The notes under the pieces are model-generated. The model was not told where the DNA came from. It saw only the letters and a list, made by a program, of their open reading frames with translations, and made no database searches. Shown piece after piece: positions 1 through 11,022 of a DNA stretch of 64,000 nucleotides. The DNA comes from Ascaris suum (Eukaryota > Nematoda > Chromadorea > Rhabditida > Ascarididae), in assembly GCA_013433145.1 (NCBI GenBank), contig CM024184.1, positions 2,232,137-2,296,136 of the forward strand. Direction: 5' to 3'. Made by a program: the position numbers and the translations under genes. The number at the start of each line of letters is the position of its first letter. Within the stretch, counting starts at the first letter, position 1.

Positions 1-260
1 CTCGAGCAGTCCCCCCGATCGACCTAGGTGCCTTTGGCCTTCCTGAGGCCTGTATAAGTCGGGCTTCAGCCCTTCGCATTCGGTCTTTTCCATTCGACAC
101 CTCAAAAGACGCCAGCCCTTCTTGGTGCCACTCGCCTCTCGTCGTTTATATTCGTTTGTGGGAGAGTGATGCTCTCCAATAAATCACTCCGACTGTCCTT
201 TCACGTGTCCTTCACGATCAACTCGGCCTCCCTCTTCATGTCGCAGCAGCCAGAGTTACA
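1..260 (+). mobile_element. LTR-like block, copy 1 (left end cut)
   Basis: A TATAAG box at 53-58 is followed about 125 bp later by a polyadenylation signal AATAAA at 178-183, and the block ends in GTTACA (255-260). A related fragment at 12,671 begins TGTAAC, the exact reverse complement of GTTACA, as expected for LTR termini (TG...CA). No gag-pol reading frame follows, so if this is an LTR it is solitary or its element has decayed. A tRNA primer-binding site (TGG...) is not evident next to it. Confidence 0.4.
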
Positions 261-1262
261 ACGCCACTGCAAGTGATTCGTCGTAAGGATTGCATTCGCA
301 TAATGTAAGGCGCCATCTCTGGCATGTTGCCGATTGGACAGTTACACGTTTTAACCAAAAAAGAAATTAAAAGAGCTTGTTCAGACACCAGGAACGGTGA
401 GCCCGTGTCTTCTTCGAACGAGTGCACTTATTCTGCTAATGGTATCATCCGTGTACTCCTGAGCGCATTATGGATACATATAGTTACGGCTGAGGGCTGC
501 AGTTATATTCCTGAAATGTTTCTCGTCTGTGCAGGCGACGTCTCTCAACTAGTCGCGAGATGCGATGATCCAAATTCAAGAGTTTCATGTGGCCAACATG
601 GGCCTCAGCTGTGATTCACAGAAGAGATTGACTCCCAACACTTCCGGCAAAATCCCCGGATCCAGTGGAGGTTTACTGATTGACGGTACTTTGCTTGCAG
701 TCATTTCCTGGATATGCATTTGAGCAAAAGGTGCAACTCTTAAAAACGTTATGGGCCTTTTTTTATTCACCAGACGAATCACGCATTGAATTCGGTGCAT
801 GCGCTTTCTGCACTTTAGCCCCTGCTACTCTATCAAGTCAACTGTCTTCAAACGTACTGGCGCGAATGACCGCAACTATTCAAGGCTTGCAGTTCCACCA
901 CAGTTCATGCGAAGAGGATACATCACACGAGCTTGAACTATGCAATTAAGGTCCAGCAATAAAATAAAAGGCCTTCCAGCCCTCCAACGCACGTTGGCTG
1001 CACCGTCCTGGAATATCCTGACCCCCACAGGAAATTTTCAAAGCACTTCTGGAACGGAACCCAGCGAGTGCGTGAGCATCCCTGGCGAGAGATTGTATTC
1101 ATCTGCTGATGACATGAGCTGGAATCCCAGGCAGGGCAATCGCTGATGCTCTACTGGGGTCTGGGATTATTGGCATATACTGGCGCAACGAGTATTCGAT
1201 GCGATTGGAAGAGGAATGTATTGCCAGAAATATATTTCCTCTTTTTCTCCTTAATTAGAGGA

Positions 1263-1282
1263 CTGGTCGTTTAGCCGACCAG
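1263..1282. other. Conserved stem-loop, copy 1
   Basis: CTGGTCG (1,263-1,269) and CGACCAG (1,276-1,282) form a perfect 7-bp stem with a 6-nt loop. The element and the following GATGCAAAAGCGCATGTTGC are retained exactly in copy 2 at 22,799-22,818, within a region that otherwise differs. Role unknown; it may be an RNA structure at the end of a decayed transcript. Confidence 0.45.
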
Positions 1283-2506
1283 ATGCAAAAGCGCATGTTG
1301 CGCCAACCTTCGTCAAACATTTCTATTATTTTAAACGCTTGGGTCTAAATCTGGGTGTTAGTTGAAATAATTTCGTAATAATGGATCACCAGTGTTAGAT
1401 TTTTTGAGCATCGTCTGAATGCTTCTGAGACAAATGAAAAAATCACTTTGTTTTGATATGCTCAACACTACTGGCATATTACAATTCGACCTGATTGCTA
1501 GTCACAACAGTGAGACACATTGGCACTGTAATTCAGCGGCACATTTAGCCGTTTAATTTCAAAAAATGTGTCCGCGGCACAGTAAAAATAAGTCATGAAT
1601 CATCTCTTATTAACTGAATGAGTAGCGGACATTTTGGCTTCTTGCTTCGAAATTTCCAACAACCTAAGCATTCGAAAATTGGCCCACAATGGTTTCGTCA
1701 ACATGTGTGGTTTCTGTTTAGTAGTCGAGGCACTGATCGATTTGCAAATCTTGTAGATTTCATGTCCGGTGATCTCTACTTTTATGGCAGAGCAGAAATG
1801 GAGTACGGCGACATGATCCTTTGTTTGTTCCGAAAGGTACGTCCTCTTTTCGTATCCATGAAAGGCTGTAAGCATAAGTCTTGGAATCTGGTGATAGCAG
1901 ATTCTCGACAAAAGAGTTTCTTCAAAGACGTGCCCGATGAAACGCGTAAGAGGAGAGCGGCCGAATTTCTTGCGCGCTTTTCGCCTCGATGATATAAAAT
2001 ACTATGTACAGATGTCCATGCTTTTCGGGAATACAATTTACGAAACCAAAATATTCGGATTCCATCACTTCTGACCGATAAAATGAAATTATTTTCTCAT
2101 GCAATGTATAAGTGAGGTGAAGCAGGCACAAAAAAAGTCCCATGAGCACTCCTCTGGGAATACAGTATGAAGTATCTGTTTGTCACTGTTCGCGAAATGC
2201 ATCATCGCGGCTCATTGGAGCCAGCGTGCAGCAAACAAGGGCTAGCCGCATCAGCGGCACCAACAACAAGCGGAAGCGATGATGCATCCAGCGGAAACAG
2301 ATGTGCCGAAACTAGACGTTTCAATAGAACAAAGGTGACATTGCATACGTTAGAAGAAATTGAAGGCGGAGCCAGGCGGGGCAACGGAAACTGTCCGACC
2401 AAAAAAAATTCGGCATTTGGGTTGTGCTGAGTCGACCAGGGAGGACCCCCTGGTCAGGAGCTTAAGGCTGCTCCTGTTTTCCTGCCTGTCTTCCGATCGT
2501 CAAAGT

Positions 2507-2604
2507 ATCATAATTTCTATACACTCTTTGCTATTCGTAATATTGCGCCGCAGTCACACTATCGTAATTTCTATACACCCTTTGCTGTTCATAATATCGC
2601 ACGT
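2507..2604 (+). repeat. Two-copy tandem repeat, period 55
   Basis: TATCATAATTTCTATACACT followed by CTTTGCTATTCGTAATATTG recurs 55 bp later as TATCGTAATTTCTATACACC and CTTTGCTGTTCATAATATCG. It lies in a part of copy 1 (about 2,160-2,640) with no clear match in copy 2. A small hairpin, GACCAGGG/CCCTGGTC, lies just upstream at 2,434-2,455. Confidence 0.7.
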
Positions 2605-3345
2605 GCTGTATTTCGCTTGTGCAATGCTATCTCTGCTGTAAATCGGGCTGCATCGCTCAACGAATTACTGAACGTAAGTCGCAAACTCTTAAAGAAAGCA
2701 TTTTTCTTTTTCTTTGTTCAGTATACTGTTCATGTTTTCATGTCAGAAAAACTAAAATATCATCCAGGAGAAATCGGATAGCGGGTGAACTGCCGCGTTG
2801 TCGGCATCGTCTTCTGTTTCCTGCAGGGGTTCTCCGTTGCACGAATAAAAACTCCAGGTTTTGCATTCAAGCATGTATTGTAACTACAGAGTACTCTGAT
2901 CTGATTCATATGAAAGCTGCCACGGCATTGTAACAGAGTACTTGAGGTGAATTCGCCTTGTGCGCTCGAGAAGACGAATAGGATTTCATGCTTGCTGATG
3001 GGAATAGGCGTATTTAGCCTTCAGCTATGGAAAACCACTGCAGGATTATTGATTCCTGATACACTATCACACTCATCCATGTATCTCTTCGTATGCTCAT
3101 TTTCAATTTATCACCCACATTCACTGCGCGAGAATTCGGGAAAAGTGTCGGTGGGGCGGTATGGAATTATCCCATCGCAATCTGCAATCAGCAGTCATTA
3201 GACTGGAAATGTGGAAATAATTCATTATTAATACGAGATCAAATGGAAAAAAACGATAGATCGGCAAGCTGTGGAATCAGTCACAGATGAAATCAGCCGA
3301 AAGCAGCGAGCTTCGCTGGATCCAATCGTAGCCAGAGGTGACTGA

Positions 3346-4808
3346 TTGATTGAGGGCAATGTGCGACGTTGATTCTCAGGCTCTCACGACCCTAGTGAGT
3401 GTACTAAAAAAATGTGGTTCTTTTTAGCGGTTCTACTGTTTATACGGTTCTTTTTCTCACTGCCAATGGCCTAACGGACGTAGGAGTCTGGTAAACTACC
3501 CGGCATTTCTTGTCGTTGATATTACTACTGCTCGAGACGCTCCTTAACTTGCCGTCGCAAGATGATTTGATTATTACCGATTAATATGAGGCGTTTGACT
3601 TTTAGTTTATTCGTGGATTCTTGCAGTCTTTAACATCTTAAGCTACGCAATGTGCAGCGAATTTCTATAATCAGACGCTATTCATCATACTCCTCTGCTG
3701 TTCGAGACGCTCCTTAACTCAAAGTTCAGTGTCACCTTCTTCTCCTTTAATCGAGATGCCTCTTGCAAAGCCCCGTGCTCAAGAACCCTCTGCCCCTTCC
3801 AGGCAATTTCAATAATCCCTTCCCCTTAATGATTACCTCGTCAGGTTTTCTCGTGGTCTTGGAAAGAACTTGTACTTATTGAGTCCGTTACTAAATAGCG
3901 GGTCAGTTACCTTATATAGCTTAAGCATTTAATCACATTAGTCAATTCCCTTAGGTCTTTAGGAGAAGACGTATCGCCTCGGTAGATGGTGTGACATGAT
4001 GATGTTCGGATGTCAGTAATGCCTACAGTTTCAATAGCTGTTTCGCATCTACCCACTAGTTGCGATGTTCGATCGTTTTTTGCACTGTTCTCATTAGGCG
4101 ATTTTGAGTTCAATCTCATTGATGCTCATTAATTGATTCACTGAGAAAGTTGAAAACTTTCGACTGCTATCAATATGTGATATTTATGTGACTAATATTG
4201 CGCTGTTCTATTCTGTATCACATGGCTGAGTGAAGTGGCTTGAATATTTGCCTCTCAAATATGGAGTACAACGTAGCGGCCTAAACACCGAGGCGATACA
4301 TCTTCTTGACGGGAAGTATGGAATTTCATGTGTAATAACAATTCATGCATTGAGAAGGAAATGTAAAAAAGCGCTCGTTCTAGCAACCTTTCGCATTCTC
4401 ATAAAATGCTACGTGTTAAATTGATAGCATCTTTATATACCGTTGCTCTGTATTGCCATCGGGTCTTAATCGGGCTTGTGATCGCAGCTTTCCAACATTA
4501 TGTAATTACAACAACGCAATGCCCAGCGAGTCAGCAGAATGATGGGTGATCCAGATCAAAAGAAGGATATATTAAAATGTTGTAATGGCACTTTAACCAA
4601 TAGTCATATAAATAATAGATATAAATAAGCAGTCAAACCAGATGAATCAAAATGACTGTGGTCAGTGTATAAATGAATCGGCGGAGAGGCGTTCTGTTTT
4701 AGGTTTATAAATGGATGGAATAATTTCGTAATTTAGCATCTAAACGCGCACCCCTTTGGCACCCTAGTTACGCCCACCATGACCAATGGTTCACTCTTTC
4801 AAAATTTT
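3346..4808. mobile_element. 1.46-kb segment present only in copy 1
   Basis: Copy 2 reads straight from CTTCGCTGGATCCAATCGTG (about 24,388) through GAGGCGACTGAGATGTGAAG to AAGTAATTTTAATGCC. Copy 1 has about 1,460 bp inserted between GAGGTGACTGATTGA (3,345) and TGATACGAAGTAATTTTTAA (4,809). It holds no long frame; the largest, 70 codons at 3,907-4,119 on the minus strand, has no recognisable product. A 22-bp near-identical repeat (CTGYTCGAGACGCTCCTTAA) occurs at about 3,528 and 3,699. No clear terminal repeats. It may be an insertion in copy 1 or a deletion in copy 2. Confidence 0.5.
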
Positions 4809-5179
4809 GTGATACGAAGTAATTTTTAATATTCCTGGACCGAGTGAAATCGACTGCAGTCTTGAAGGTGTAAACATTCAATTCTATTAGCTTTCGTTTG
4901 CTCAGGTTTCATCTACCGTAACCAATAGGCTCTTATAGCAACAATGTTATACCACCGCTTCGCAGCCTTATTTTCGACACTTTTCCTCAGACATGTAGCA
5001 TTTCACGCCGCATGATATTTTGTTTTGTGCTTCACGTTCTCGTCATACTGATATTGTGTTCTTTTGTTGTATTCGCATTGTTTCCTGATGCTGCAACCAC
5101 CTATTTTAGAATATACACACTTGACATTGTAGAACTACGAATTCTCTATGACATTATATGCAATCGAAACCATAAGGTT

Positions 5180-6650
5180 TCTAGCATGAGAGTATTCTAC
5201 TGGATATCATAAAAGTATGTCTGGCGACTATTTTGTAGCACATTTTTATGGCACAGTGGATTGCGAGTGGGCCGAAGCAACAGATCATTAACGCGTCGCA
5301 CAGCACTGAAGCGATGTTAGCGACATCGAGCGAAAGCGAGCAAAGGCACAAGATGAGCCGGAGGGGTGTTGGGTCCTCAGAGGAAACTTCGATAACCTTT
5401 TGTTGGCGAACATGATAATGGTGATCTGGAAATACTTGGCCAGCAACCGCCGCCAATTTGATGTCTGCATTACTGGCTACCTGCCGAATATCAGAAACGT
5501 CGAAAAAACGAGCAGCGCTTTATTCTTCTCAGGCAGATTTTCGACTGCGCCATAATCATCTCCAGGTTTTCAGCTGGCCATCTTCTGAGCATCACCATGC
5601 GCCAGTGATGGATTTGAAGACAGGCAGCTTATTGATTAATTGGGATAACCTTGAAAAGGGAGGCCACGTCGTCGCCAATATTAATGATATGAATAAGAGA
5701 ATTTCCTCCTAAGAAGTGAACTTTCAACCTTCCACGTCAACTTTGATGGCCCTCCACTGAATTCACCATTTTACATGGGTGTTGAAGATAAAGTATCTTG
5801 AACGAGAGTACGGCGATGAATTCTTAAGAGCATGAAAAAAAGAGAGGTGGAAATGAATGCAGAGGACAACAACAAATCAAGCAGCAAGGAAGCACAACGA
5901 AGGCCTTCAGCTTCTTTATTGAAGACCAGCACCCAGACAAGGTTTTATGATCCTCAGCAATGCTCATATGCTCGAGTGAAGAAATTTTTCTTTCTCTGGT
6001 ATACGCTATAGTCACTTATAGGTTCAACGGCAGATCAGTTTTTAGATAGTGGTGCATTTGAAGACGCGAAGGCATTGAGGTCCTCCCTACTGATTGTTTG
6101 GGATAACCTTGAAAAGGGAGACGAAGGAATCTACAAAAATAATGATATGAACGAGGAAATATCTTGTTTGGTAGCACAAACTGCCGACCTTCAGCGAAAG
6201 CGTTGCTGGCGCTCCAGTCAATGAGTTGGCGGTTTCAAAGAGCTGTTAAAAAGTCTCTCGTGGAGTTCGATAGACGATGGAAGGAAGAGTGGAGGAAATG
6301 AATGAAGAGAATGCAGATACAAGCATCAAAGCATGCGTCCAGGAAGGATTCTGATTGCATCCATATACTGCTGGTCCCTTGACCTCATTTGCCTTACTAT
6401 TCTACTAAATAGCCCTATTCAGGAATAGGATTAGCATTCGGTTGCTCCACCGTACTGCCTTTCATTAAATCGTCATACCCATTACCTTTCCGACTTGCCA
6501 AAACGCCTAATCACCCAGGTAGCGAAAATCACCGCTGGAAGAGGCAATGAATGCTTTTTCGCTCAGCAGCTGACGAATTAATGCATGTCTGAGGTGGCCT
6601 CAACAGTTTCAGATACGAATAGATACAAGAGTGAACATGGAAATTTGAAA
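5180..6650. repeat. High-identity tract shared by the two copies
   Basis: It corresponds to 24,790-26,285. Runs of hundreds of bases are identical or nearly so (5,190-5,735 differs only at isolated sites such as CCAGG/CCAAG near 5,563), whereas flanks such as 4,860-5,170 differ every few bases and carry indels. A short diverged patch lies at about 5,990-6,090. It includes an 84-codon plus-strand frame (5,458-5,712), identical in protein to 25,068-25,322, with no recognisable domain and no clear splice partners. Confidence 0.75.
5631..6167 (+). repeat. Internal direct repeat (about 75 bp, twice) in the high-identity tract
   Basis: GGGATAACCTTGAAAAGGGA occurs at 5,641-5,660 and about 6,101-6,120. 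Similarity extends to AATGATATGAA and AGAGAATTTCCTC/AGGAAATATCTTG. Both translate to WDNLEKG followed by NDMN, which suggests duplicated ancestral exons. Only the first stands in a longer open frame. The same pair is present in copy 2. Confidence 0.6.
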
Positions 6651-7847
6651 AGTACCACTAATGACAGCAAAATAATGGCTCAAGGTTCCGACGAGTTTTT
6701 TGCGAATTAGCCTTCGCAAAACATAGAGAAAAATTGGAACGAGAGGGCATATCGGCATAAGAATAAAAATATAAAGCATCTTTACAAGACTAACAGTCAG
6801 CGCGAAGGGCAAATAGGAGATTGAAAAAGGAGCAAGAGCTTTTTTCAAATTCTTCGAAAGATGGAGGTAACGGTGTGAATAAGTGAGGTCCTCACTGTCC
6901 TCCGGCAGCAAATTCAATCGCCGAGGGAAGGAGGGAGAAATTGAGGTGGAGGAATTGAAAAGCCTTTCTCCCCTTGCTTACCTTCTCATAATGCATGCTC
7001 CCGTTTCAATAGGCCTACGTTATTCGAATGCGCTTTGATTTTGGGATGACCGGGCTTCTTCGCTGCGTTTCATGTTTGCCTTTTCCTATGTTAGTGTCGA
7101 AAACCTACACTGAGCTGTTTTTCAATGAAGGACAGGGTTTTCAGTGTGTTGCTCCTAGCGCGAACAATTGAATATAGTGGGAGACCGCCTTAAATTAAAC
7201 GTTAAATAGCAAGAGATCACAGACTAATGTGAAAGAAAAAATCTGAAATGTCTGGCTACCGTCTCACGTTACACGAATCTGGAATTTGAGTTTCCAACGT
7301 GTTTGCTCGTAGTAAATGATGTTCGCGGAAATCAGAAGCACCACGAATAAACTAGGCACTACCTCTTCGTTCGGTTCGATGATGCGAAGTGACAGCGTTT
7401 TCGATTCATATGTTAAAACTGGAATCAGAATCATTCTTGAGGGTAATGCGTTTCGGCTTCAACAGCGTCGATTCTTTCATTAACAAATAGACGATTAAAA
7501 AGCACTTGGACGGGACTGATCATTTTTCTCATTAACTGTCATAGGATCGACTTGTGTCACTTTGCACATCCTGGTTTCCCTCATAATACATGCCACGAAC
7601 AATTCAAGGTCTGGTTCAGAAGTCATGGTTTTAAGCAAGAAGCAAAGCATTGAGTGTGCCACGAACAAGTGTCAGCAGAATCTTGAGCTGTTCTTGATAT
7701 GCCCCAACTCGAAAACACGAGAGCTAAAATCTCATCTGATGCCGGTTACCAATGAGGCCGACCTTAACCCAGTCACTTTGCATTTTTACTCCTCTTTTGT
7801 ATTTAACCATTTTTAAGAACTTGGTCATGGAGGAGGTGTTCAGGATC

Positions 7848-8494
7848 TGTATACTACCACAACCACAACTACCACAACCACCATTACAACTACCACAACC
7901 ACTACGACTACAACCACTATGACCACAACCACGACGACCACTACCACTACTACCACTACCACGACCACCACTACAACCACCACTACTACAACCACTACGA
8001 CCACAACCACGACTACGACAGCCACGACTATGGCAGGCCCCACTACCACAATCGCTTCTAGGACTATCACCACAGTCACGACCACTACAACGACGACTCC
8101 TGCCACCACAAGCAGCACAGTCACAGCTCCCACCATGAGGACCACCCCTGCTCCCAATAACACAACCACAGCTACGACAACCGTTGATACAGCGAAATCC
8201 ACCATCACAACAACTACAAAAACGATCAACCGTATTATTGCAACTACTGCTATCTCAACGTCGGCAACCGCTGCCATTATACTTACAACAGTTTCCGCCA
8301 CCTCTAGCACAACGACTTTAACCACCGATTATACTTCAACGTCTTCAACCGACGTCAGTACAACGTCAACTATAACCACAAGTAGCACTACCACTAGTAC
8401 CACATTCACCTCTATTCTTTCTGACGGAGTGAGGAGTGCATTACGAGGTGATTTTTTCTTACTGCTCGTAGTTGCACCTAAGTATCAGCGGTAG
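7848..8494 (+). CDS. Thr-rich (mucin-like) exon, copy 1
   Basis: From an acceptor GTGTTCAG (7,833-7,840), the frame GAT CTG TAT ACT ACC runs into more than 30 Thr codons and then a Thr/Ser/Ala-rich region without stops to about 8,440. A donor-like G|GTGATT lies at 8,449-8,450; the frame closes at 8,494. Such a sequence would be heavily O-glycosylated, as in secreted mucins or cuticle/surface-coat proteins. Upstream, 7,562-7,816 is similar in frame to 27,052-27,246, which suggests a former exon. The CUB-like exon that accompanies copy 2 is broken here. Expression is doubtful; it may be a fragment of a dead gene. Confidence 0.4.
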
Positions 8495-9788
8495 CCTCTA
8501 CCTCTGCTCGAAATGATGGTTCTATATGGCATCGTCGCTCGCCATTCTCGCGCTGACTCAAAGCACGCCTTCATTCCTATTTCGGCAAATCCCCAAACAC
8601 TCGCTTCTTTCCCCTTTTTTTCTTTCACATCGATCTTTTTTTCTCGTTCTTTAACGGTCGCGACTTTTACATCAAGTCAAATTATCACAGAGTTAGAACA
8701 GTACGAATTATTTTGAGGAGAATGGCAGATCTGTCACAATATGCACCCTGAATCTCATTATATCGGAATACATGAAAAAGTGAATCGGATAAGGATACCA
8801 AGTAAGCGTCACCTCGACAGGTTTTCTGGACTAAAGTGAGGTAATTAGAAATGTCGAGAGTGTTGTCCGTGGGATGCAATTCGTTCGTGACGAACTGCGC
8901 ATCAAAATATTAGAACCTTTGCTCCTCACTTCTTCAGAACGGCGACTGTAAGCTCAGTGTCTTTTCACAAGCAGTGATGGGCACTACCGTGCGTCTTCTA
9001 GGTAAGCGGCCTCCAGAAAAGGACAAGTGATTCATACCCCTTGTACCTATCGAGTAATTAGACGAAACTTCGATAGTTAGGCAAACATTTAATAAAGTTT
9101 GAGAACGAACGATGTGCAAAGTTAAATGAGAAAAGCTGAGGCCTTACGTGCCTAGGAAAGCAGCCGCGATCTTATCACCTCTTTTCGTCGAGACATAAGA
9201 AAAACCTACCTTTGTGTGCCTTGCTAATTTAGGATACTACCATTATGTACTGTTGTATAACAAGGCGCTATCCGATGCTGTGCCACTAAATCCCGCGTTA
9301 CATTCCTAGCGTCGCAGACAGATATGCAATCAACGCTTAATTTATGCAGCACTTCATCGCGTTCTATTGATGTTCTTTTCTTTGAAATAAATTAAGCAGC
9401 CTTTGGTGCCGTTTTGAAATTCCTCAGTTGTTAGGGCTTGTATCCATTTTGCCATGTCTACCTCGTTCACCTGAAAATTTCAGGATGGAAGGTACACAGC
9501 ATGCCATTAGCAGTCGCGACAGTGTTTGTTCAGTTATGATGACAAGTTTTCATCCGCTATCATCGAAATGCTGATTTTTGTTCTGTACGAATAAAATCCT
9601 GTTAGCAGAAGTGGATTCTATCTCCGAACATAATGAAGACGACAGCTGTGCAGAACATTGTTCCTGCTGCAATATCTATTGGTCAACTGAAATAGGTGCT
9701 AGCGTAGGCGACAGGAAAGGCTAATTGCGGCATTTCTCGTATAGAAATGTCGGAAGAGCCGAATAACAATTTCTGACGGAGTACCAAG

Positions 9789-10121
9789 TCAGTCATGACC
9801 CGGTGCATTCGAAGGAATCCGAGCTGAACATCCTATTGTTAGGACTGTGATTTGGTTGGTATTACATTGTAAGTCTCGCGAATAGCAGTACGGATGGAGC
9901 AATTTTATACATTTGTTTATAAGTGATATGATGAATGGACCAGATGAAATGCTGTAACTTATATACTGCAAAACGCGAGGTCCACGATCTGCAATTTTTG
10001 ACGACTTTTCGGCGACAGCGGTGCATTGAGGCATCCAATGAAGTACAGAGTCCTTTACTACACCAAGATCACGAACGCCATTTGGAATAGGGGTACCCTC
10101 ACCCCCTACCTGAACAGGATG
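9789..10121 (-). mobile_element. Relic of a non-LTR reverse transcriptase, copy 1
   Basis: The frame reads PNGVRDLGVVKDSVLHW, QCTAVAEKSSKIADRG, FIISLINKCIKLLHPYCYS. This follows the thumb-region pattern of LINE reverse transcriptases: VxDLGVxxxxxLxW/F, xxHCxxVxxKSxKxxxRxxR, then hydrophobic xKxxxxPxxxYCS. The catalytic YADD box is not seen, so only a 3' piece survives. The downstream minus frame is broken by stops. The sequence is parallel to 29,957-30,289 in copy 2. Confidence 0.5.
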
Positions 10122-11012
10122 TCAAAATGACTCACATGACAGTTTTCATTGGAAGCATCCTGTTGCTATAATTTCGAAGAGTTTTCGAGAATATCAACGT
10201 CCTTCTACGAAATATGGGATTGCGGAATGCGGGGATCATCCTCAAGCGACACTTTTGGAAGAGCGCACATGTTGAGTGATGTAAGAATGCTACTGTGACG
10301 ACTAGTGAATGGAATCTCGGAAGAGGATGAATGAACAAACAAATCGCTTCGAGTACTTTAGTCACAGGAACGAATGGTTGTAAAATACTGAAGTAATATA
10401 TTTCCTCGTTGATTCTGTGCAAAATTTCAAATACATGAGAAAAAAAACGAATGTAGATTACGTGCACATTCAATTATATGGCAAAAATTTTGAAAGAAAA
10501 GAAACGAAAACTTTCATGGAAAATTTTTTTCACCACTGTGTATTTTTCGCTCCAGCCATCTTCTACGAACAAGCAAAATACTTTTGAGATCCAATGCTTG
10601 TATCGGAATTGTCTGTCCGCTTCTCCATTAGATTCGTAATAAATTCAACGCAGAATTCACCAGTTATAGAGATTATCACTGAATAATCTTCGCTATTAGT
10701 GATGACTTTCAAGAATATCACCGACTAGACACCGGTGATCGTTCTCTTTTGACGCTTATTGACATTTTCAAATAACAAGTTGTGAGTGTAGCGCTGTGGC
10801 ATCACAAAAGTGGTAGTACAGTAATTGTCTTTTGGTGCCTCACACTCGCTTATGATGAGAGTCAAACGATGATTTGTAGTGGAGATCTGCAAATACAGAT
10901 CAACCGACATCCCACAGAGCAGGTGCGTGACGGATAAAAAACGTATGTCAGTGCTTTAATGATCTCAGCAATAGAACAAACTCCCTATAAATTCCTTGAT
11001 GCAGATTTGAGG

Positions 11013-11022
11013 TATATAAAAG
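11013..11022 (+). promoter_or_regulatory. TATA-type core promoter, copy 1
   Basis: TATATAAAAG followed by CGGAGTTGTTGCTGG is kept exactly in copy 2 (31,108-31,117). The frame around it (10,959-11,180) is also similar, but it starts upstream of the box, so it is not obviously the promoter's product. The downstream 31,353-31,559 frame of copy 2 is cut by a stop in copy 1. Confidence 0.35.

Noticed and set aside
1..6. CTCGAG at the left end and GAATTC at the right end, suggesting a cloned restriction fragment
   Set aside because: Both motifs occur elsewhere in the window and windows are cut arbitrarily; no vector sequence is present.
7840..8325. 161-codon Val-rich frame on the minus strand
   Set aside because: It is the antisense of the Thr (ACN) repeat; GTN codons arise automatically and there are no splice sites.
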